In this document: positions 9,822 through 22,110 of the stretch, one piece after another | How the letters are laid out: every line of letters begins with the position of its first letter | How positions within the stretch are numbered: the stretch's first letter is position 1 | From: Mycocentrospora acerina | Lineage: Eukaryota > Ascomycota > Dothideomycetes > Pleosporales | DNA length: 64,000 nucleotides | Direction of reading: 5' to 3' | NCBI GenBank assembly: GCA_022701365.1 | Contig: JAKUHH010000108.1 | Coordinates: forward strand, 247,821 to 311,820 | Translations under genes and position numbers: made by a program | The notes under the pieces: generated by a model | Seen by the model: only the letters and a program-made list of their open reading frames with translations | Told to the model about the DNA's origin: nothing | Databases searched by the model: none

Positions 9822-12141
9822 ATGGCGATGCGGTCGGCTGTACTGGCCGTTGGCCTGTTTCTAGGGTCTGCTCAGGCTATCACGACTGAGTATGTGTTAT
9901 GTGTGGTCATTTGGATAGGACTGACAAAGGCAGGGGGATGCTCGCAGCGCCTCGAAGGAGCACTGGGCAACTTAATGCCAAAGGAGTAGGTTCCCGCACT
10001 AGCTCTTCCAAAGTACTCTACTAAATCTTGCTTAGGATCAAGCACTGTACTCCGAGACTAAATTTAACTGGACTTCCGGAAGGGCGTCTACCAACTGGTA
10101 CTTCTTAGATGTTGCCTCTGGCAACAGTACAAAGGCACCATTTAACTCGGCTGTGTCCGAAGTTGTGTGGGTTGGTGATACAGCGGATAGTATCCTCTAT
10201 ATCAACACCACCAACGAGGCGATTCCCGGAGGCGTGACTCTTTACACTGCAGATCTTTCTGGGACATTCAGCCCGTAAGTTTTTGCGGCTGCCATAAGCT
10301 AATAGCCTAAGACCATATTACTGACCATACCCAGGAAATTGGTCGCATCTCTTGCTGCACCATTTTCAGGTCTCAAGGCAGCCAAGACGGAAGATGGATC
10401 TATCAATTTCGTCGCAAACTGCCTTGCCTATGAATTCAATGGAACGGCTTACAACCCAAGCTTGATTCCAGCTGCTACCCCATTGCAATCTGCTGGACGT
10501 TTGTACGACGCGAACTTTGTACGTCATTGGAATTACTACATTGCTGCTGAAAGATATGCGGTCTTCAGCGGTAGCTTGAGCGCCGGAAATGGCAGCTACT
10601 CCTTTAACGGCAAGATCAAGAACTTGCTTTGGGGCATGAACTCTACAATTACACGCCCCGAGAGCCCTGTTCAGGGTTCTTCAAGCGATCCTGGTGATTA
10701 CGACATTTCTCCTGATGGCAGCACCGTCGCCTTCCGTTCCAAGGCCCCCGAGCTCCCCAAGGCGAACTACACAGCCAGCTATATTTACATTGTCCCCCAT
10801 GACGGGTCTGAGGTGGCTGTACCCATCAACGGTCCCGGTACTACCGCGCCCGAGACTGCCCAGGGAGCTTCCACTTTCCCCACATGGTCGCACGACAGCA
10901 AGAAGATTGCATATGGTCAGCAAGACGGTGTCTCATACGAATCCGATCGTGTGAAGCTTTATGTTGCGGAGATTGATGGTCTCAACTCAAAGGTCAAGGC
11001 CGTTGCTGAAGACTGGGACTCTAGCCCTTCAGGTCTCAAGTGGAGCCCTGATGATGCAGACCTCTGGGTTACCTCTGAGCTGTACGCTTCAGTCCGTCTC
11101 TGGCTTGTTCCTCACGACGCCGCAGCTGACTTCAAGCCCATCAACTTCACCGGGCCTGACACCACTCTGTCTGGCTTTGGCATCCTTCCGGATGGCTCTG
11201 CATTTGTTTCTGCCGCGGCGAGCTGGAGCAGCCGTATTTTCTACAGCCAGTACCCTGGCCAGGATAAGAAGATCATCTTCACAGCACACACGGTTGACCC
11301 AGAGCTCAAGGGGCTGAAGCCTACCGATGTCTCCGACTTTTGGGTCGAGAATGATGATGGAGATTTGATCCAGACGTTTATCTTCCACCCAACAAACTTT
11401 GACCCCAGCAAGAAATACCCCCTAGTATTCATCATCCACGGAGGACCTCAGAGTACCCAAGGTGATAACTGGAGCACACGCTGGAACCTTCGCCTGTGGG
11501 CTGACCAAGGCTTCGTCGTCACATCCCTTCAATTCACCGGATCCTCGAGCTACGGACAGGAGTTTGTTGACAAGATCCAAAACAACTGGGGTGGAACCCC
11601 CTACACTGACGCTGTCAAAGTGTTCGAACACATCAAGGAGAACATTGACTACGTTGATACGGACCGCGCCATCGCCGCAGGTGCTAGTTTCGGTTGCTTC
11701 TTGATCAACTGGATCCAGGGCCACGCACTTGGCCGCGAATTCAAGGGCCTCGTCTGCCACGACGGCAAGGTCAACCAGCTCGGCTCCTACGCCACCGACG
11801 AACTCTGGTTCATCCAGCGCGACATGAACGGCACGATTTGGCACGACCGCCCCAACTACGAAAAGTGGGATCCCATGCTCTACTCGGCCAACTTCAGCAC
11901 CCCCGAGCTCATCATCCACAACGACCTCGACTACCGCGTTGTGATTGCCGAGGGACTACAGACGTTTAACGTGCTACAGAGCTTGGGAGTACCGAGTCGT
12001 TTCCTGAACTTCCCGGATGAGGGCCACTGGGTCACCAAGAGGCCAAACAGCTTGCTGTGGCATCAGGTGATTTTCAACTGGATGAGGTTCTGGACGGGAC
12101 AGGATGAGGAGTTGATCACTGACGGAGTGATTAGGCAGTAG
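9822..12141 (+). CDS. dpp5: Secreted dipeptidyl-peptidase V (S9C prolyl-oligopeptidase family)
   Basis: Secreted serine peptidase releasing dipeptides (X-Ala, Ser-Ala type) from peptides. Model: exons 9822-9889, 9934-9985, 10036-10274 and 10335-12141; 721 aa, the usual length for fungal DPP V. Three small introns crowd the 5' end. Exon 1 encodes a signal peptide ending around SAQA. The N-terminal two thirds form a beta-propeller-like region; APRRS just after the signal is typical of the family. The catalytic alpha/beta-hydrolase part starts near PLVFIIHGGPQ. Expected triad: Ser571 in GASFG, Asp652 in LDYRV, His684 in GHW. Many NxT/S sequons fit secretion. The start is fixed by the signal peptide and frame continuity through all four exons. 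The secreted DPP V family includes known dermatophyte allergens; whether this member is one cannot be judged from the sequence. Confidence 0.95.
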
Positions 12142-12849
12142 AATAGCTGTAAACAAAGGGGAGGGGATGGACTGATGATTTGATGAGAATACGATCTTTA
12201 CATACAACATGATTAAAAAATTCAACACACTTCGACTTGACTATCTAGGACACTGTACATCATATGCTGTCTGTTTTGAGCGCAAACGTTTCTAATATTG
12301 CGGCTAAATTTGTAGTCTCAAGTCATCATCAATCTGACAGTGGGCTCATCTTTTTTTTAAAAAAAAAAGATTAAAAATACAAAGAAACGAAAGTTTTAAT
12401 TGAATCGTTTTCAAACACCTACCTAAAAAAAGCTGAAGCTTCTCAAAAACACCTACCAAAAACCCCTTCCCACAATTCGAGACTTGGCTGAAATCTTGGA
12501 CCTTTGAACTAAATAAATATGCATGCATGCATGTATATCTGCACGAAGAAAACATATCTTCTCGAAGAAAAACCCCCCATTTCCCCTATCTTTCCTCGAC
12601 ATGGACAAGGGTATTTAAAAAAAAAAAGGGGGAGGCGGAGGCAAAGATAGATGGGAACCAGCGAAAAAAAAAACATATTCCAAGCTAAGCGGTTATCATT
12701 AAATAGAAAAGACACGACCAATTTCTTTGGAGTGACTTTGAAGCTACATTTATATTTACAAAAGCCATTCGACACCATAACCGTAACTATTCATCGGGGT
12801 CCCGTCTCGTCTCATCAACTCAGTTCAATTCAGATCAAATCAGATCAGC
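12142..12849. other. Convergent 3' intergenic region
   Basis: Between the DPP V gene (+) and the GMC gene (-). A/T homopolymer runs near 12351-12380 and 12616-12630, an ATGC tetramer run at 12519-12537, and a short CAGATCA/CAGTTCA repeat at 12813-12857 by the GMC stop codon. No gene seen. Confidence 0.7.
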
Positions 12850-14818
12850 TCAGTTCCTCGCCTTGATGATATCGGCGGCCTTCTCGGCAATACCGTACAT
12901 GGTAGCCTGGAGATGGCACGAGGGGATCATGGGGATGATGGACGCATCGATGATGGAAAGGTGCTGAGTTCCGTAGACGAGCAGCTTGTCGCTGACGCAG
13001 CCGCCCTCGTCCTTGGCCATCATGGGGCACGATCCGGAGGGGTGGGCCAGCGTGGGCGCGAGCATCTTCTGGGCGACCATGGCGGAGAAGATGTCCGCGT
13101 TGGACTGGTGCTGCACGCCGGGAGCGATTTCCGAGATGTTGAATTTGGCGAGTTCGGGCCGGGCCATGTACTTGCGGTAGTAGCGGAGGGAGACGGCGAG
13201 GATGGCTTGGTCGACGGGGTTGGAGAAGGCGTTGAAGAAGATGTCGGGGGGTCCTTGCGGGTTCTTTGCGTTGATGCTGATGACGCCGCGGGAGAGGGGC
13301 TTTTCGATGCCGAGGAGGCTGAAGCTGCCGTCGCTGGGGACGCCGTACTCGACGACTGCGGCGTCTTTGCGCTGGAAGAGGCTAGCGAGGAGTTTGCGCT
13401 GGCGTGCGAAGCCCTTGAGGAGAGCCTTGTTGTTCTTGTAGATGCTGGGGAGGTAGTCGGCGTCGTTTTGGCTGTTGATGGTCTTGATGATGGACTGGAC
13501 GTCGGATGTCATGTCAGGGAGGGAGATGAAGGCCAGAGCGTTACCACGAGCAACTGTGTACGGTCCAGTCTTGTTGGCAACATACTGTGCCCAAGCGGTG
13601 GCGTTGTAGGTCGCGTTGGTGGCGAGTTCGTTGGCCGAGGGGAAGCCGACTGAGGGCGCGTTGAAGATGGCACTTCCCATTGGGTGGTCTTGGAAGTTCG
13701 AGCCGACGGCGTCGAGTTCGACACGAACCTTGACGCCTGCAGCCTTCAAGATGTCCTTGGGTCCGACTCCACTGAGTTGGAGCAGCTTGGGGGTCAAGAC
13801 AGATCCGGCCGCCAAGATGACCTCACGCTTAGCGTTGATCACTGAGGTCTTTCCGGCTGCGTCGATGATTTCGACACCGTTGGCCATATTGGGCGACTTC
13901 TTGTCGTTAAAAACAACCCTCTGAACAGTCGTGCTGGTGAGAACCTTGAGGTTAGTACGGCTGCGGATCGGGTCCAAGTATGCGTATCTCGCGTGGGCCC
14001 TGCGGCCAGTCTTCTTATCCATGGTGTTGGGGAACCAAGAAGGGCCGATTTCGCCGTTGTTGCTGTCGAGAGGAACGTCGACGCCCATGGCCTTCCAGGC
14101 CTTCCAGTAATCCTTGTTGTCAGGAACGTGATAATCGTGTATGCTCACAGTCAAAGGTCCACTTCCGTAGACGGATGGGTCGTGTGTAATGTTGTACTCT
14201 TTGGTGACTGCATCGGACGCAGGTTGGTAAGTAGTACCCTTGATGAAGTAGGGCAAAAGTCCGGCCCATCCCCATCCCTTGTTGCCGAGAGCCTCCCACG
14301 CATCGAGGTCAGCAGCAGAGGCCCTATCGTAAACCATTCCGTTGATGACTGAACCACCACCAAGAGTCTTTGCAACAAGGACATTGGTGGTTGCGTTGTC
14401 GAGACGAGGATCCGGCTTGGACACCAGATTGCTCCACATCAGATCAGCACCGATGACCAGGTCTCGGGCATTGCGCGGGATCTACAAATTCAGTCAGAAC
14501 CGGCGATCTACGTTCAAGCTAGATTGTCGTATTATGGCCACTCACCATAGTTGCATCTCTGTCAACACTTTCGCCACTCTCGATGACAAGCACAGTTCCT
14601 TGGGTTGTTTGTTAGTTCATGATTCTTTGAAGATATTGTGCATAACGGATGCACTCACTGCGCTTGTCTTCACTCAGGCGGTTTGCAACGACCAACCCGG
14701 TAAGTCCGCCACCGACGATGACATAATCAAACTCTTGGGGAGCGGCTGCAGCAAAAGCAGGAGAAAGGCAGATGCTGAATAGCTGGACGGCCACGGCCAA
14801 ACGAGAGAAGACCGGCAT
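12850..14818 (-). CDS. Secreted GMC oxidoreductase (FAD-dependent alcohol/sugar oxidase or dehydrogenase)
   Basis: Glucose-methanol-choline family flavoenzyme, probably extracellular. Model: exons 14818-14659, 14598-14546 and 14481-12850; 614 aa. Signal peptide of about 23 residues (hydrophobic, ending AAAA), then the FAD dinucleotide-binding motif VIVGGGLTGLVVA. GMC landmarks: LGGGSVINGMVY (signature 1 region), AAGSVLTPKLLQLSGVG (signature 2), and near the C-terminus HPSGSCPM and SCHLQATMYGIAEKAAD, which supply the two active-site histidines. The 53-nt middle exon restores VLVIESGE, the expected strand after the FAD motif, supporting the splice model. Substrate cannot be assigned; aryl-alcohol, glucose and other oxidases share these motifs. 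It stands head-to-head with a Pth11-like 7-TM gene 2 kb away. Confidence 0.93.
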
Positions 14819-16800
14819 TATGAGGTCCAGGTGGGTTGGTTGTTAATGAGGGTGGGAGGGAGTGTCTAGTAGACGATAGTCCATGCCTCGAGATATATAC
14901 TATGTAGTTGGGTACTTTGAAATGGTCGACGTCGGAATCATCTGCCCGTTACTCATGGCATGAGGACCCACTGTCAATGCAAATCTCCCACTGAACTTCT
15001 CGAAAATCACTAACCGTACGACTGGAAACCCACTTGTTCTAGAATTAAACCCATATCTTCTCGACGTACAGTAGTAGCGAGTCATCCAGTCAGGCATTTT
15101 CATCCTGCGAATGTGTAGAACACTCCATGGTCCTCGAGAGGGGCTGCTGCCAAACAGGACAGGATGCAGGCCCTGGTCAGGAGAGATTCGTATCATGCAC
15201 ATCGGCTGATTATTGCACGTGGCAAAGCTTCGCCATGGCTAACGCGGAGTTGAGCGCGGTTCAATGGCAAACTCGTGGTCGTGGTAGACGGCTCCCTGAC
15301 CACTAGTGCGTAGCTCCCGATGTCGAAGCACAGACTTCCCGTTGAGGATGCGGATACGATGCTACCGGGGGCGGCACATGGAAGGGCACGGACCTACTGT
15401 CGACTTGGCGACGGAACAGAATCCGAGTAAAAGACGTGGGTAAGCAGCGGAGATGTAGCTGGATGCATTTCTAAGATGCTTGGCATTTGGATGCGATTGG
15501 ACTTCGGTCGTTCCTGAAATTTGCCCGTACGACCAAATCCTTCCGGTGTGCTGGAAGGATTAACCCCTCTGACAGAAAATGTCCTATTCTCCTTCGGGTA
15601 CTCTTCGTCCGACCCATAGGAACACCAGTCAATAGGATTCGCTCGCTTCCAGCGTTTTGTCGACGGAACGGCACAGAACGACAGACCCTGACCCTAAGCC
15701 CCGGCTTTTTGCTTCACACTACGGCACGGTCAACCGTGCCGCATCTGACATATTATCATTCCGGTCTCCGTCCTCTTCTTGTCCTCTGGCAGCTCAGCGG
15801 CTTCGTCTCCTATGGCTAACAGTGTGTCCCTCTTACCAACCTGTCCAATCAATGTTACATTAAGCGGATTGATCGACAGCTCAGTGCAAGAGTCATCACG
15901 ACAAGATTGAGACAAGACAATTGAGCACGATGCACAACAGTGAGCCGCTCTTTTGGTCGGAACCATCACAGTGGGATCATGTCAAAAGCTTCTCGACAGT
16001 GCGCCACTCCTGTGATGAATGAAGTGCGTGCCATCCTCTACTTGCAGCATGGTTTATACCATGTGGGCGGTAAGGAATGCTTGTGTCAGTGCTCACGACT
16101 TCGCGGGTCACCATCCCCAAGTACCTAAATGTCGAAAATTGCCTCGACGACCGGATCTCTCGGGAGAACTGTTCTGCGGGCTCGCATCACCCATGACAAG
16201 TGGGCGGTACTTGTCGTTCCATGTGGTCGGCAGGGGACTCTCCCATCGACAATCGAGGAATGATACGATACCAATACCCGCCCTCGGTCCTATTTCCTGA
16301 CCTGTTTTGCCACACCTATCCTGCAACAGCCTTCCTGATCCATGGTCACGATACTCCTTATCATGTTATAGGAAAGCATGGGTACCAAGAAAGCATAGAG
16401 AAAGCAATCCTGACTAAAGAAGAAACAGTGCTGATAAAAATATCGAAGTAGGGAGGAAATATTGGGTTAAAAGCTTCTCGGTTAGACTTTAATAGTGTTC
16501 ATGGTATAGCTTTGGATCGCAGGGCTAGTTTCTGTAGGTTCTAGAAGTCTGGGCTTCTCAAACGCGAATAGTGCCATGTAGTGGGGAAATGATTGCTGTC
16601 TACCGAAGTGGCTTACGGTATCGGGACGCTCCCTGAACAGTCTCAGGTTTACATATCCTACTGTTGGCTAGTGGGTTTGTTAGGACGGGAAGGTTCAATG
16701 GCGGCGAACTGGACGGACAAATATAGGGCTCCCCCACAAACCCCTACCACCACGTTTTGTTCTTTCTTTTCGTCAACATCCTCGAGACGCTTTGGTCATT
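14819..16800. other. 2-kb divergent intergenic region
   Basis: Shared upstream DNA of the GMC gene (-) and the Pth11-like gene (+). Only short, compositionally unremarkable frames; no repeat family or RNA gene recognised. The left end holds a TATA box for the GMC gene. Confidence 0.6.
14891..14900 (-). promoter_or_regulatory. TATA box of the GMC oxidoreductase gene
   Basis: Minus-strand GTATATATCT about 75 nt upstream of the start codon, a plausible core-promoter distance in fungi. Confidence 0.5.
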
Positions 16801-18121
16801 ATGGAGGCTGCCGATACCATGCCCCAGGAATGGCCAAATCGCCGGGTGAAAATCCTTGTCACAACCTTTATTCTGATGTCTGTCAGCTCTTTGTTCGTGA
16901 TATGGCGAATTATATATGGAGTTATTCAAAAACGGATCTTGATGATTTGTGATTACCTGCTAATTATCGCTACCGTAAGTGCGCATGCCTCCTCTTCAAA
17001 CCACCACAAGTTCCAAGTACTCATGTGCCAAGATTCTCAACATCACCGCAACCATCATGAACAAGTTCATTGTCGACGCAGCACTGGGACGTCATATCAT
17101 GGACCCTTCGATTAAAAAGCCTGATGATATTCTGCGTTACTCTTATCTCCTCTTCATTACACAAAACGTCAACATGATCGGTGTCGCATTCCTCAAGTGG
17201 TCTATCTGCGCATGGCTCCTCGTGCTCAACTTTTCCAAGGTGTACAAGGCAGTTGTATGGCTTTCCATAGTCATGGTCACAGTACTAAACTTCACCGTAC
17301 CGACCGCCTTGGGCTTCCGCTGTACACCAATGGAAGCAAATTGGAATTTTGGGTACCAGGGGAAAAAGAAGTGTTTCACCGGAACACCCACGCTATCAAT
17401 AAGGCACACCCAAGGTGTCTCCAGCATCTTAACAGACGTGGTGTACATGGCTGCACCACTGATCTACCTCTCTAGGGTACAATTGACTCGCCGCACGCAA
17501 TGGGGAATCCGTGTCGTTTTCCTACTCAGTATTCCGTAAGTCTCAACCGCCCCCCTAGATCGCAGTGTCACAAATTGACGGAATACTGACGATAATAGCG
17601 CAACCATATGTTCGATATTCAAAACTATTGAGCTTAAAGCCCTTGATAAAACACGAGATCCTACCTGGGACGCCGTAAATCTCGACATCTGGAGCCAAGC
17701 GGAACTATCAATCGGCATCCTCATCGCCTCTCTTCCTCCCCTCCGCAACGCATTCGACAGACTCTTCCAACACATCCTCCCCTCCACATTACGCTCCACG
17801 GCACACGCAACACCTCAGCTGGGCTACGGTAACTCATCTCATGCTAACCATATCCGCCTGGAGGATATGCAGAGCCGAAGGGCTACGAAGAGTGCAGCCG
17901 CGCACGAATCAATCCTCGACAGCGACAGTGGGAGCGAGCGGGCAATTCTTGAGGACGGAGCGGAAAAGGGCGTGGGAATCGTCAAGACGACTGATGTCTC
18001 GGTTGTGACGACGGAAAGCGAAGACAGGAGTAAAGAGTCGCTAGGGTCGTACAAAAAAAGTAGTGATTGGGCCGTGACGAGTGGGACGCACAATCAAATT
18101 CGCCGCTCGGGCTCGAGATAA
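16801..18121 (+). CDS. Pth11-like integral membrane protein (fungal rhodopsin/SAT4-type domain, no CFEM)
   Basis: Seven-transmembrane protein of the large Pezizomycotina Pth11-like/Fung_rhodopsin family, proposed surface receptors. Model: exons 16801-16974, 17033-17535 and 17599-18121; 399 aa, the usual size. The first TM (VKILVTTFILMSVSSLFVIW) follows a short N-terminus with no CFEM cysteines. Later family features: FLKWSICAWLLVL (TM4 region), FRCTPMEANWNF and KCFTGTP (the conserved extracellular Cys pair before TM5), ILTDVVYMAAPLIYL, and IELKALDKTRDPTWDAVNLDIWSQAE before TM7. The last ~120 residues form a cytosolic Ser/Glu-rich tail. An in-frame ATG lies nine bases upstream at 16792. Ligand unknown. 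Divergent from the GMC oxidase gene. Confidence 0.9.
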
Positions 18122-18598
18122 AATCGCTGATGTTGGATTATGATACCCTGAGTCTGTCTTTATGTTCTGGCTTGCTTCGTATAATGAAATGTTGATTCTC
18201 TTGTGAAACTTGAATCTGCTTTAATTCTTACGGCAGAATTTCAAGTCCCTGATTCTTGATGTACTACCAGGTGGAATCCAAAGTGTTTACTTCACTTTCT
18301 TAATTACATTGGCTTCATCTCGAACAATTTTTATTCTGCCGGCTTTCGCAGAAAACATATGATCAAAACTAGCATCAATTACGAAGCCTAGTACCATTTT
18401 CATGCAGTGTAACTCAGAGCGTGTCTTCTGAGTACCATGGACCTACTTAGTCTACATCCTGTTTACCGCCAGATCGAACGCGGGTTCAACTTTATCAAAA
18501 TACGCTGGTATTGAACCATGTAGGGTATCACATTGACCGCCTTTTCCCACCCCTTAGGCCTCCACCCCCTTAAACTTCCCTCTCCTTGAACCCCCTCC
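18122..18598. other. Convergent 3' intergenic region
   Basis: Between the Pth11-like gene (+) and the SNF2 gene (-). AT-leaning, no gene or repeat recognised. Confidence 0.7.
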
Positions 18599-21500
18599 TT
18601 AGATCCCCCCCATACCACCCATCTCCCTCCTCCGCCCTCTATAAAACTTCTCCAACATCCTCCTCCTCTCCTCCTGTGTCGATCCCTCTACTAACAATGC
18701 AAACTCCACCGGATCCTCAAAGCCCATACTCTCTGCCATACTGCCAAGCTGGCGCTTCCGAATCCGCTCATCGGGGCGGTATTTATACCGGATCCTAGCC
18801 TCTTTAGCTGAAGCGGCATAATCATTATCTGAGCCGCTGAATTCAATATTATCATCTTGCAGTGATTCGTCGTATGATAGGGGGTGTAGGTCTTGGCGAG
18901 CCTGAGACCGCGACCTTGGTTGTGACTGTGAGCCCTGGAACACGCGCTTGGTAGCGAGGTCCACATCATTACGCAGTTCCATCGCTTGCTTACCGAGCTG
19001 AGCTTCGACTTCGCTGCGGCCGATGACTTCGGAATTTTCATGTGTGTACTGCACACCAGCTTTTGCTAGGATGGCATTGATGGGGTCTGGTTTTGCGCCT
19101 TTGGAGGAGAGAGAGGTGAGCGAGTCGGCGAGCTTCTTGATCCCGCCGTACTGGGCGTCTTCGTCAGCGAGGCCAAGGCTCTTGTTTGAGAGAATATCAT
19201 CACTATCTGAGTCAAACTGTGACTCGTCGAATTGGAAGTCGAGGGCGTGGACACCTGCGCGTGATTCGGCGACATTAGTCTTATGCATAATGTCCCTGAG
19301 AAGAACGCTGTTTTCTTGGAAGGTGAATAGATTCTCAAGGCCAAAGAGTTCGCCTTTCTTTTTTGCTTGGTCCATGACGCCTGTGAAATATCGGCGTTCA
19401 TGCGAGGCTGTGTAGCCGATGTTGGCTTGTTGCTGCTTGTAAATTTGTCGAGCGTATACTATCTCTTCGATTGTGCCGCTGGAAACGAGTCTGAACACTT
19501 CAACATCTCGCGTTTGCCCAATTCGGTATGCGCGATCTTGGGCTTGAAGATCGTAAGCTGGGTTCCAATTCGGATCTACCACGACGACTTTGTTCGCTGA
19601 AGTTATATTTAGGCCTACGCCGCCAGCTTTTGTACTTATTAAAAAGACAAATTGGTTGGGGTCCGAGTTGAAGTCTGCTACTGCTTTAGACCGATCGTCG
19701 TACTTCATGCTTCCATCCAGATACGAGAAGTTGTACTTTGTGCCATCAACATCAAAAAGGCCCCTCAAAAGTTTCAAAAGACGGACCGAGTGTGAGAATA
19801 TGAGTACCTTGTCACCATTTGCATGCCAAAAGTCTAGCAGTCTTCTCAGTACCTTCCACTTCCCACAAAACTCGCGTTGCGACTGGTTTAGAATGCTATC
19901 TCTAATACGAAACAAATCTTTGAAAGTATCCGGACAAGCCGTCTCTAGATTGTGCATATCCTTGGCTTGCTTCTCTTTATTCTCGGACGACGACGGCACG
20001 ATTAGTGCGAGGTGGTTGGCAAGTTTCTGAAGTGTGACCATGCAAGGGAACATGAATTTCCCCCACTTCTCGCCTTCATTGGGAATCTCAACGTAGCAGC
20101 ACCAGCCCCTGGATTTGCCGGACCCGCAATCGCATGGCTCCTTTGCCGTGCGGATGAATTCGCATCTATCACTCTCTAGAAATGTCCGATATGCGTCGGC
20201 TTGTGTCTCAGTGAGCTGACAGAACACAATTCTGTCACTCTTCTTGGGGAGCTGATCAGCAATGAGTGTTTTCATCCTGCGAAGAAATACACTTGGTAAG
20301 ATGTTCTGGACGAGATCCTGAGCTCTGCTTCGACAGTCAGCGAGTTGCGCTCTGCTTGCATCGTGTGATTGGCCCAATTTGAGCGGGTTGGCAATGTTTT
20401 GTTTCCATTCCTGTGCACTGCCATACGCCCCTGGTCTCGCCCAGTTGAGAAGGTTCCAAAGTTCCTCATATTTGTTCTGAATAGCCGTTCCTGTGAGTCC
20501 GATACGACACAGTGCGTTGATCTTGTTCATTGCCTTGGTTATCTCTGCGTCTTTGTTCTTGATCTGATGGCATTCGTCTGCTATAACACAATCCCAGTCA
20601 ATGGTGTTAACATCGCTCTCGTTGTTTCTAAATGTGTCGTAAGTCGTGATCATAATCTCCAGCATCCCCTTCGCTGCTGCTCCGAGAACACCTTTCCGAT
20701 CTGCTGGGTTGCCATGATATCGGTAGACGTCCCACCAGCCCCATTTGGCCAATTCGTCTTCCCAATTTTGCATCAGGGTACCCGGACAAACAATCAGTAT
20801 TCGGGGATACCATCGACCATCACCAAGGCGACGGATTTTGCGCATACATTTTCCGTCGCGCTTTGTGCCTGTTTTCCCAAAAGCCGCAGTGAGAAAACCA
20901 ATGACCTGGATAGTCTTTCCCAGACCCATATCGTCGCCCAGAATGGCGCCAGTTTGTTTCACAAAACTCTCATGGAGGAACTGTACACCTTCGACTTGAT
21001 AGTCTCTCAACCACTGGGCGATGGGTCCAGGTAAGATACCTCCAGACTCCCGCAGCTTGATTGGTTTCTTTCTCCGCTGCGGCTTGATAACCTTGTCAAG
21101 TTGAGGTTTCTCATCTGTTTCTGAGTCTGAAAAATCCACATCTTCGTAGCTTGGTGGATATCGCAAGCCAGCTTCGTGTAGCTTTTTCAGGATCTTCTGG
21201 CGAGCCAAGATGTACTCTGGAATTGGCTCATCTAAGTAGGTAGTGTTGGCGTCTGGGTCTTCGACCACCTCGTCTGTGCTGAGCATTGCAGGTCCATTAC
21301 GTTCCTTTTGCTTAGTTCGAGACTTGCGACCCACGATACTCGAGGCAGATGCTGCTTTGGATTTTTTCTCTGCTCGGATCCTGTTCGTCTCGGCGGCAAC
21401 GCGTTTACGTTTAAGTTTTTTGCGATTCTTCCACTCTTCGTAGGTAGCTCTTGCGTCTTCGTCTGTCCAATCTGATTCTTGTTTATCGCTTGCATCTTGC

Positions 21501-21862
21501 AAAACATCATTATTCTCAGAATTCACAGTGTTAGTCTTTGGTAAAGATGGATTTAATGCAATTCGATCAAGGTCGTCGTCTGAGATTTGATCTGCTGATT
21601 CTTGTCTGTCATCATCAACAATCGCCTCTTGCAACTGGGCTTGAGTCTGAGTGAGAGCTACATGGAGTTAGTGAAATCGAACTCATGTACTTAGAAAACA
21701 TAGAAGCCAACCTTGGATATACCCAGAGATGTCCAAGTCCTTTCGCGATGATTCAATAATGTCAAGCCCGCTTTCGCCATCACTATCGCTCAGTGCTTCA
21801 CTCTCGGCGATGGCACACAGGGCTTTACGGTGATCTCTCGCTCTTGCACTATCAAACGACAT
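18599..21862 (-). CDS. SNF2-family DNA translocase, ERCC6L2-like
   Basis: Nuclear SNF2 ATPase of the Rad26/ERCC6 branch, closest in layout to ERCC6L2. Model: exons 21862-21712 and 21657-18599; 1,069 aa; the 54-nt intron has an unusual GTTGGC donor. Acidic, Lys/Arg-rich N-terminus (NLS-like KKLKRKRVA). Helicase lobe 1 starts near residue 260: LGDDMGLGKT (Walker A, about 291-300), IADECHQIKN (motif II as DECH, where relatives have DEGH or DEAH), LTGTAIQNKYEELWNLLNW. Lobe 2: LISTKAGGVGLNITSAN and QAQDRAYRIGQT. Between the lobes is an insert with CDCGSGKSRGWCCY, a possible small metal site. The C-terminus ends in a Glu/Arg-rich helix and a Gly/Met tail. A role in transcription-coupled or replication-associated repair is inferred from the family. 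It shares a 248-bp promoter with rrp41. Confidence 0.88.
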
Positions 21863-22110
21863 GGTTGATCTAAGCAATTGGCACTACAATGAAAGAGGCA
21901 GGCTTTCCAAGTATCCACGTTCAACCGACGCGCACGGCGCGCTAACACGCTCTCACGTGCAAAGCGGGGCGTCTCCAGCCATCTAATCCCTGCAACGGGT
22001 GCTCGGACTCCAAAATATCAAAGCTCCATCGATTCTTACCCCAACTCGATTTACACAACCAACCCAAACCTCTCGCCGTGCACGCAATTGAAACCCACTC
22101 CACCAATACA
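21863..22110. promoter_or_regulatory. Compact divergent promoter (SNF2 gene / rrp41)
   Basis: Only 248 nt separate the two start codons, so both 5' UTRs and core promoters must fit here. Contains CACGTGC near 21955 and GC-rich half sites; no TATA box seen, as expected for housekeeping genes. Confidence 0.6.

Noticed and set aside
12913..13653. 246-residue Glu/Val/Gly-rich plus-strand frame
   Set aside because: Exact antisense of the GMC oxidoreductase exon; composition typical of a shadow.
14950..16790. A small gene in the GMC/Pth11 divergent region
   Set aside because: Frames up to 119 residues were looked at, but none has a motif, signal peptide or convincing splice extension; the longest (16593-16952) merely overlaps Pth11 exon 1 out of its frame.
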